This document shows positions 60,169 through 64,000 of a stretch of DNA of 64,000 nucleotides, piece after piece. Every line of letters starts with the position of its first letter. Positions within the stretch are counted from its first letter, which is position 1. A model generated the notes under the pieces. It did not search any database and had not been told where the DNA came from. It saw only the letters and a program-made list of their open reading frames with translations. The stretch is from Rhodocyclaceae bacterium (GTDB lineage Bacteria; Pseudomonadota; Gammaproteobacteria; Burkholderiales; Rhodocyclaceae): the NCBI GenBank assembly GCA_004379165.1, contig NKXK01000017.1, forward strand, positions 1-64,000, read 5' to 3'. The translations under genes were made by a program, and so were the position numbers.

Positions 60169-60177
60169 GCGCCGGAA

Positions 60178-63100
60178 ATGACCACGCTCCCGGCGTATGC
60201 CGAGCTGCATTGCCTGTCCAATTTCAGCTTCCTGCGCGGCGCTTCGCATCCTGACGAGCTGGTGGAGCAGGCGGCGGTGCAGGGGTATGCTGCGCTGGCG
60301 CTGACGGATGAATGCTCGCTGGCCGGCATCGTCCGCGCCCATCTGGCTGCCAAAGCGGCGGGGCTTAAGCTGATTGCCGGTAGCGAGATGAGCACGGCCG
60401 ACGGTCTGAAACTGGTTTTTCTCGCCGAAAATCGCGAGGGCTACGGTAACCTCTCGGCGCTGATCACGCTGGCCCGGCGGCGGGCGGCCAAGGGCAATTA
60501 CCTGCTGCAGCGGCATGACCTCAATGCCGTATCGCCCAACGGCGCCTTGCCTGACTGCCTTGTGCTCTGGGTGCCGGGCGCGCAGCCGGCGGTCGAGGAC
60601 GGGCAGTGGCTGGCTGCGCGTTTTCCCGGTCGCTGCTGGCTGGCGGTTGAACTGCATGCCGGGCCGGACGACGCCGCACGGCTGGTGGAATTGCGCGCCC
60701 TTGGTGCCGCCTGCGGCCTGCCGCTGGTCGCGGCGGGCGATGTGCACATGCACGTGCGCGCCCGCCGGCCGGTGCAGGACACGCTGACGGCCTTGCGCCT
60801 GAAAACCACGGTTTTCGACGCCGGCCATGCGCTGTTTGCCAATGGCGAGCGCCATCTACGCAGCCGGCTGCGGCTGGCGCGGCTCTACCCGCCCGATCTG
60901 CTGGCCGAAACACTGGTGATTGCCGAACGCTGCCGGTTTTCCATCGACGAGCTGCGCTACGAATACCCGGAAGAAATCGTCGGCGACGGCCACACACCGA
61001 GCTCCTGGCTGCGCCACGAAACCGAGGCCGGCCTGCGCCGCCGTTACCCGCAGGGCGCGCCGCCGGCGGTGCGGGAACGCATCGAGCACGAACTGACGCT
61101 GATCGCCGAGATGCGCTACGAGGCGTATTTCCTGACGGTGTACGACATCGTCTGCTTTGCCCGCAGCGCCGGCATTCTCTGCCAGGGGCGCGGTTCGGCG
61201 GCCAATTCGGCGGTCTGTTACGCGCTCGGCGTCACCGAGGTCGATCCCGCCCGTTCGGCGCTGCTCTTCGAGCGCTTCATCTCCAAGGAGCGCGGCGAGC
61301 CACCGGATATCGACGTCGATTTCGAGCACGAGCGGCGCGACGAGGTCATCGCCTACATTTACGACAAATACGGCCGCGAGCGCACGGCGCTGGCGGCGGC
61401 GGTGATCACCTACCGGACCAAGGGCGCGCTGCGCGATGCTGGCCGGGCGCTCGGCTTCGAGATAGCACGCATCGACGCGCTGACCGCCTCGCTCGCCTGG
61501 TGGGACAAGCGCGAGCAACTGCCCGAGCGCTTTGCCGAATGCGGCCTCGACCCCGCCGCGCCACGGGTGCAGAAATGGCTGTGGCTGGCCGAGCAACTGC
61601 TGGGATTTCCGCGCCATCTGACGCAGCACGTCGGCGGCTTCGTCATGTCGCGCGGGCCGCTGGCGCGGCTGGTACCGGTCGAGAACACCGCCATGCCCGA
61701 GCGCACCGTCATCCAGTGGGACAAGGACGACCTCGACGCCGTCGGCCTGATGAAGGTTGATGTGCTGGCGCTCGGCATGCTCTCGGCCATCCGCCGCATG
61801 CTGGCCATTTTGGGCGAAATTTCAGGTCGACCGCAGACGATGGCCGACATCCCCGCCGAGGACGCCGACACCTACGCCATGCTCTGCCGCGCCGACAGCA
61901 TGGGTGTCTTCCAGGTCGAATCGCGGGCGCAGATGGCCATGTTGCCGAGACTGAAACCCCGTCGCTTTTACGATCTGGTGGTCGAGGTCGCGCTGGTACG
62001 GCCCGGCCCGATTCAGGGCGACATGGTGCATCCCTACCTCAAACGGCGGCAGGGCAGAGAGCGCATCGAGCCGATTTCGCCGGCCGTCGACGCTGTGCTC
62101 GAACGCACCTACGGCGTGCCGATCTTTCAGGAGCAGGTCATGCAACTGGCCATCGTCGCTGCCGGCTTCACGCCGGGTGAGGCCGACCAGTTGCGCCGCG
62201 CTATGGCCGCCTGGCGGCGCAAGGGCAATCTGCAGCGCTATCAGGACAAGCTGCGCGCCGGCATGGCCGCCAACGGCCTGCCGGCTGAATTCGCCGAGCG
62301 TATTGCCTTGCAGATCCAGGGCTTTGGCGAATACGGCTTCCCCGAATCGCACGCCGCCAGCTTCGCGCTGCTGGTGTACGCCTCCGCCTGGCTCAAGCGT
62401 CACCACCCGGCGATATTCCTCTGCGGCCTGCTCAACAGCCAGCCGATGGGCTTCTACTCGGCGTCGATGCTGATTCAGGACGCCCGCCGCCATGATGTCA
62501 TCGTCCGCCCGGCCGATGTGCTGCACAGCGACTGGGAAAGCCGCATCGAGGCCGACGGTGCCCTGCGCCTCGGGCTCGGCGAGATCAAGGGACTGTCGCA
62601 GGCGGCGGGGGACCGGATCGCGGCATTGCGGCAAGCAGCTGCGGTGAACCCGGAAAAATGCCGAATTTCGAGTGTTGCCCAACTCGCCGCGCAGGCCGGC
62701 CTGCAGCGGCGCGACCTCGATCTGCTGGCCGCGGCTGATGCGCTCGCCGGTCTGGCCGGGCATCGCCGGCAGGCGGCCTGGGCCGTGGGCGCGGCGGCCC
62801 CGCCGCCGGCACCGGTGCAGCGCGATTTGTTTGCTGGCCAAGCCGTGGCCGAACCGGCCGTGGTGCTTACCGAACCGAGCGAGGGTGAAAACCTCGTCGC
62901 CGACTACCAGCGCCTCGGCCACACCCTGCGCCGGCATCCGCTCAGCCTGCTGCGCGATCGGCTGACCGCCCAGCGTTTCCTCACCGCCGGCGAACTGCCG
63001 CACATCGGCGACCGGGCCTTGGTGCGCGTCGCCGGCATCGTCACTGGCCGTCAGCGACCGGGCACCGCAACCGGCATTGTCTTTGTGACGCTGGAAGATG

Positions 63101-63297
63101 AAACCGGCTGGAGCAACATCGTCGTCCATCCGCAGCTCGTCGAAAAACAGCGCCGCGAACTCTTGGGGGCCAGTCTGCTCGGAGTCTACGGCCAGCTACA
63201 GAAGGAAGGCGAGGTCATCCACCTCGTCGCCAAGCGCCTGGTCGATCTCTCGCCCTGGCTGGGCCGGCTGGCGACGAGCAGCCGGGATTTTCATTGA
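60178..63297 (+). CDS. dnaE2: Error-prone DNA polymerase DnaE2 (ImuC)
   Basis: The catalytic C-family polymerase of the SOS mutasome. The 1039-residue protein has an N-terminal PHP domain (YAELHCLSNFSFLRGASHP), the polymerase palm with catalytic Asp residues in GEPPDIDVDFEHERRDEV (DVD), GRGSAANSAVCYALG and ITYRTKGALRDAGRALGF, followed by helix-hairpin-helix and OB-fold regions (VRVAGIVTGRQRPGTATG). It lacks the tau-binding tail of DnaE1. Two dispersed-motif copies are inside, at LAILGEISGRPQT and AAAVNPEKCRIS. Confidence 0.95.
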   Translation: MTTLPAYAELHCLSNFSFLRGASHPDELVEQAAVQGYAALALTDECSLAGIVRAHLAAKAAGLKLIAGSEMSTADGLKLVFLAENREGYGNLSALITLARRRAAKGNYLLQRHDLNAVSPNGALPDCLVLWVPGAQPAVEDGQWLAARFPGRCWLAVELHAGPDDAARLVELRALGAACGLPLVAAGDVHMHVRARRPVQDTLTALRLKTTVFDAGHALFANGERHLRSRLRLARLYPPDLLAETLVIAERCRFSIDELRYEYPEEIVGDGHTPSSWLRHETEAGLRRRYPQGAPPAVRERIEHELTLIAEMRYEAYFLTVYDIVCFARSAGILCQGRGSAANSAVCYALGVTEVDPARSALLFERFISKERGEPPDIDVDFEHERRDEVIAYIYDKYGRERTALAAAVITYRTKGALRDAGRALGFEIARIDALTASLAWWDKREQLPERFAECGLDPAAPRVQKWLWLAEQLLGFPRHLTQHVGGFVMSRGPLARLVPVENTAMPERTVIQWDKDDLDAVGLMKVDVLALGMLSAIRRMLAILGEISGRPQTMADIPAEDADTYAMLCRADSMGVFQVESRAQMAMLPRLKPRRFYDLVVEVALVRPGPIQGDMVHPYLKRRQGRERIEPISPAVDAVLERTYGVPIFQEQVMQLAIVAAGFTPGEADQLRRAMAAWRRKGNLQRYQDKLRAGMAANGLPAEFAERIALQIQGFGEYGFPESHAASFALLVYASAWLKRHHPAIFLCGLLNSQPMGFYSASMLIQDARRHDVIVRPADVLHSDWESRIEADGALRLGLGEIKGLSQAAGDRIAALRQAAAVNPEKCRISSVAQLAAQAGLQRRDLDLLAAADALAGLAGHRRQAAWAVGAAAPPPAPVQRDLFAGQAVAEPAVVLTEPSEGENLVADYQRLGHTLRRHPLSLLRDRLTAQRFLTAGELPHIGDRALVRVAGIVTGRQRPGTATGIVFVTLEDETGWSNIVVHPQLVEKQRRELLGASLLGVYGQLQKEGEVIHLVAKRLVDLSPWLGRLATSSRDFH
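61805..61839 (-). repeat. GCGGT-type dispersed motif, copy 19 (inside dnaE2)
   Basis: On the minus strand: CGTCTGCGGTCGACCTGAAA, then TTTCGCCCAAAATGG. It is translated on the plus strand as ILGEISGRPQT. Confidence 0.75.
62637..62672 (+). repeat. GCGGT-type dispersed motif, copy 20 (inside dnaE2)
   Basis: On the plus strand: AGCTGCGGTGAACCCGGAAA, then AATGCCGAATTTCGAG. It is translated as AAAVNPEKCRISSV in the C-terminal region of DnaE2. Confidence 0.85.
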
Positions 63298-63432
63298 GTC
63301 AGCGACCGGGAAGTCCCAGCCAGCTGAGCAGGGCTTCACCGTGATCAGGCATTTTCAGAAACTTTGATCTGCATTCTGGCCGGCCGTTAGCTGTTGGGAA
63401 TAATACGAATCTGCAAGGGAACAGGGCGCACG

Positions 63433-64000
63433 ATGAAAACAGTTGAGTTAGCCGAACTGTCAGTGGTGAAGAACGAGGGAGGACCATCGAGATCATCGCT
63501 CGTGCCCGGCAACAAGGGCATCTGGGTCGGCATTTGCTGCGAGTTCGTCGAATTCCTCGTCCTTTTCATCGTCTATTTCGTTGCCCGGGCGCATTTTCCT
63601 GATGCTTTCGAGCAAGGGGCCGAGCGACTATCACGCACTGCCGGGACGACGATCACGCTGCTGATGATCACCAGCAGTTTCTTCATCGCCTGTTCAGTAG
63701 CAACGATGCGTGCCGGGCAGCGACGGGCATCACTGGTCTGGCTGGTGGCCGGCTTGCTGGTCGCCATGGGTTACCCGGTGGCCAAGTGGCTGGAAATCCA
63801 GTGGAATCTTGCGCAGGGCATCAATGGTGATTCGGGGATTTTTTTCACCGTCTATTACTACCTCACCTTCAACCATCTGGTGCATGCCGTCTGGGGCATC
63901 CTCGGCATCCTCTGGGTGCTGGCGCGGCATCTGGCCGGCGGTTACAGCGCCGAGGACTACAGCGGCCTGGAGGCGCTGGCCAGCTATTGGCACGCCACCG
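63433..64000 (+). CDS. NorE-like heme-copper oxidase subunit III family protein (partial, runs off the window)
   Basis: The first 189 residues of a cytochrome c oxidase subunit III-type membrane protein. Features are VPGNKGIWVGICCEFVEF, membrane segments with FLVLFIVYFVARAHFPDAF, ITLLMITSSFFIACSVA and WLVAGLLVAMGYPVAKWLEI, then FFTVYYYLTFNHLVHAVWGI with the conserved Phe-x2-His pair, and YWHAT at the edge. The short form without the N-terminal two helices fits NorE, a subunit linked to nitric oxide reductase. AGGG precedes ATG 63433. The stop codon lies beyond the window. Confidence 0.88.
   Translation, partial: MKTVELAELSVVKNEGGPSRSSLVPGNKGIWVGICCEFVEFLVLFIVYFVARAHFPDAFEQGAERLSRTAGTTITLLMITSSFFIACSVATMRAGQRRASLVWLVAGLLVAMGYPVAKWLEIQWNLAQGINGDSGIFFTVYYYLTFNHLVHAVWGILGILWVLARHLAGGYSAEDYSGLEALASYWHAT

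Noticed and set aside
63299..63360. Minus-strand frame ending in DHGEALLSWLGLPGR after dnaE2
   Set aside because: A protein-like tail without any upstream domain or start; probably a remnant or chance.
1..64000. CRISPR arrays, prophage or integron structure
   Set aside because: No spaced direct repeats of CRISPR type, no phage structural genes and no attC-like sites were seen. The dispersed GCGGT motif is not arranged in arrays.

Overview
The window looks like a chromosome segment of a GC-rich betaproteobacterium, probably of the Rhodocyclales (Dechloromonas/Azonexus-like). This is an inference from gene content: a lexA-imuA-imuB-dnaE2 mutagenesis cassette, DUF802/DUF3348/DUF2894 genes, a CZB-hemerythrin protein, a NorE-like oxidase subunit and betaproteobacterial-type PurL, ParE and FabI. 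No rRNA, clear tRNA or CRISPR array was seen.

Positions 1-7244 form an accessory surface-polysaccharide region, visibly richer in A+T than the rest. It opens with the end of an IS4-like element abutting a cysC that has lost its N-terminus. A TauE/SafE exporter, cysQ, a glycosyltransferase, a HEPN/MNT toxin-antitoxin pair, a complete IS3-family element with no target duplication and a KpsC/KpsS-like fused capsule gene follow. PAPS synthesis and PAP removal beside capsule genes suggest, without proving, a sulfated polysaccharide.

From 7294 onward the content is mostly core. It holds parE, yedI, a frameshifted tonB-like gene, rtcB, a CZB-hemerythrin, yjbQ, a radical SAM protein, a SEC-C protein, creA, a DnaQ/GIY-YIG nuclease fusion, a short asparaginase, a three-gene operon (formyltransferase, substrate-binding protein, sensor-MFS fusion), a caspase/formylglycine-enzyme-like fusion and sbcCD. 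Next come a divergent SDR carrying halohydrin-dehalogenase motifs, arsC-like, msrB and selO, and an XRE/nucleotidyltransferase pair. A tight six-gene operon follows (DUF3348, a MotA/ExbB-like DUF802 protein, an OmpA/MotB-like protein, DUF2894, an ADP-ribosyltransferase-like protein, an HD hydrolase), then purL, ppiD, fabI, ETF-QO, dgt and the SOS cassette lexA-imuA-imuB-dnaE2. A NorE-like gene runs off the right edge.

The most striking pattern is a dispersed motif of about 34 bp, seen 20 times between 9.2 and 62.7 kb and not at all in the accessory region. Read in one orientation it is TGCGGT, one variable base, AACC(C/G)GGAAAA, a short spacer, then CCnAAAAT. It lies in intergenic DNA and inside at least twelve genes, in several reading frames. 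Its layout, a GCGGT core followed by two spaced A-rich blocks, resembles Pasteurellaceae DNA-uptake signal sequences. A second candidate system is the motor-like DUF802/OmpA operon. A third is a pair of LexA-type boxes between two small unknown genes at 49.3 kb.
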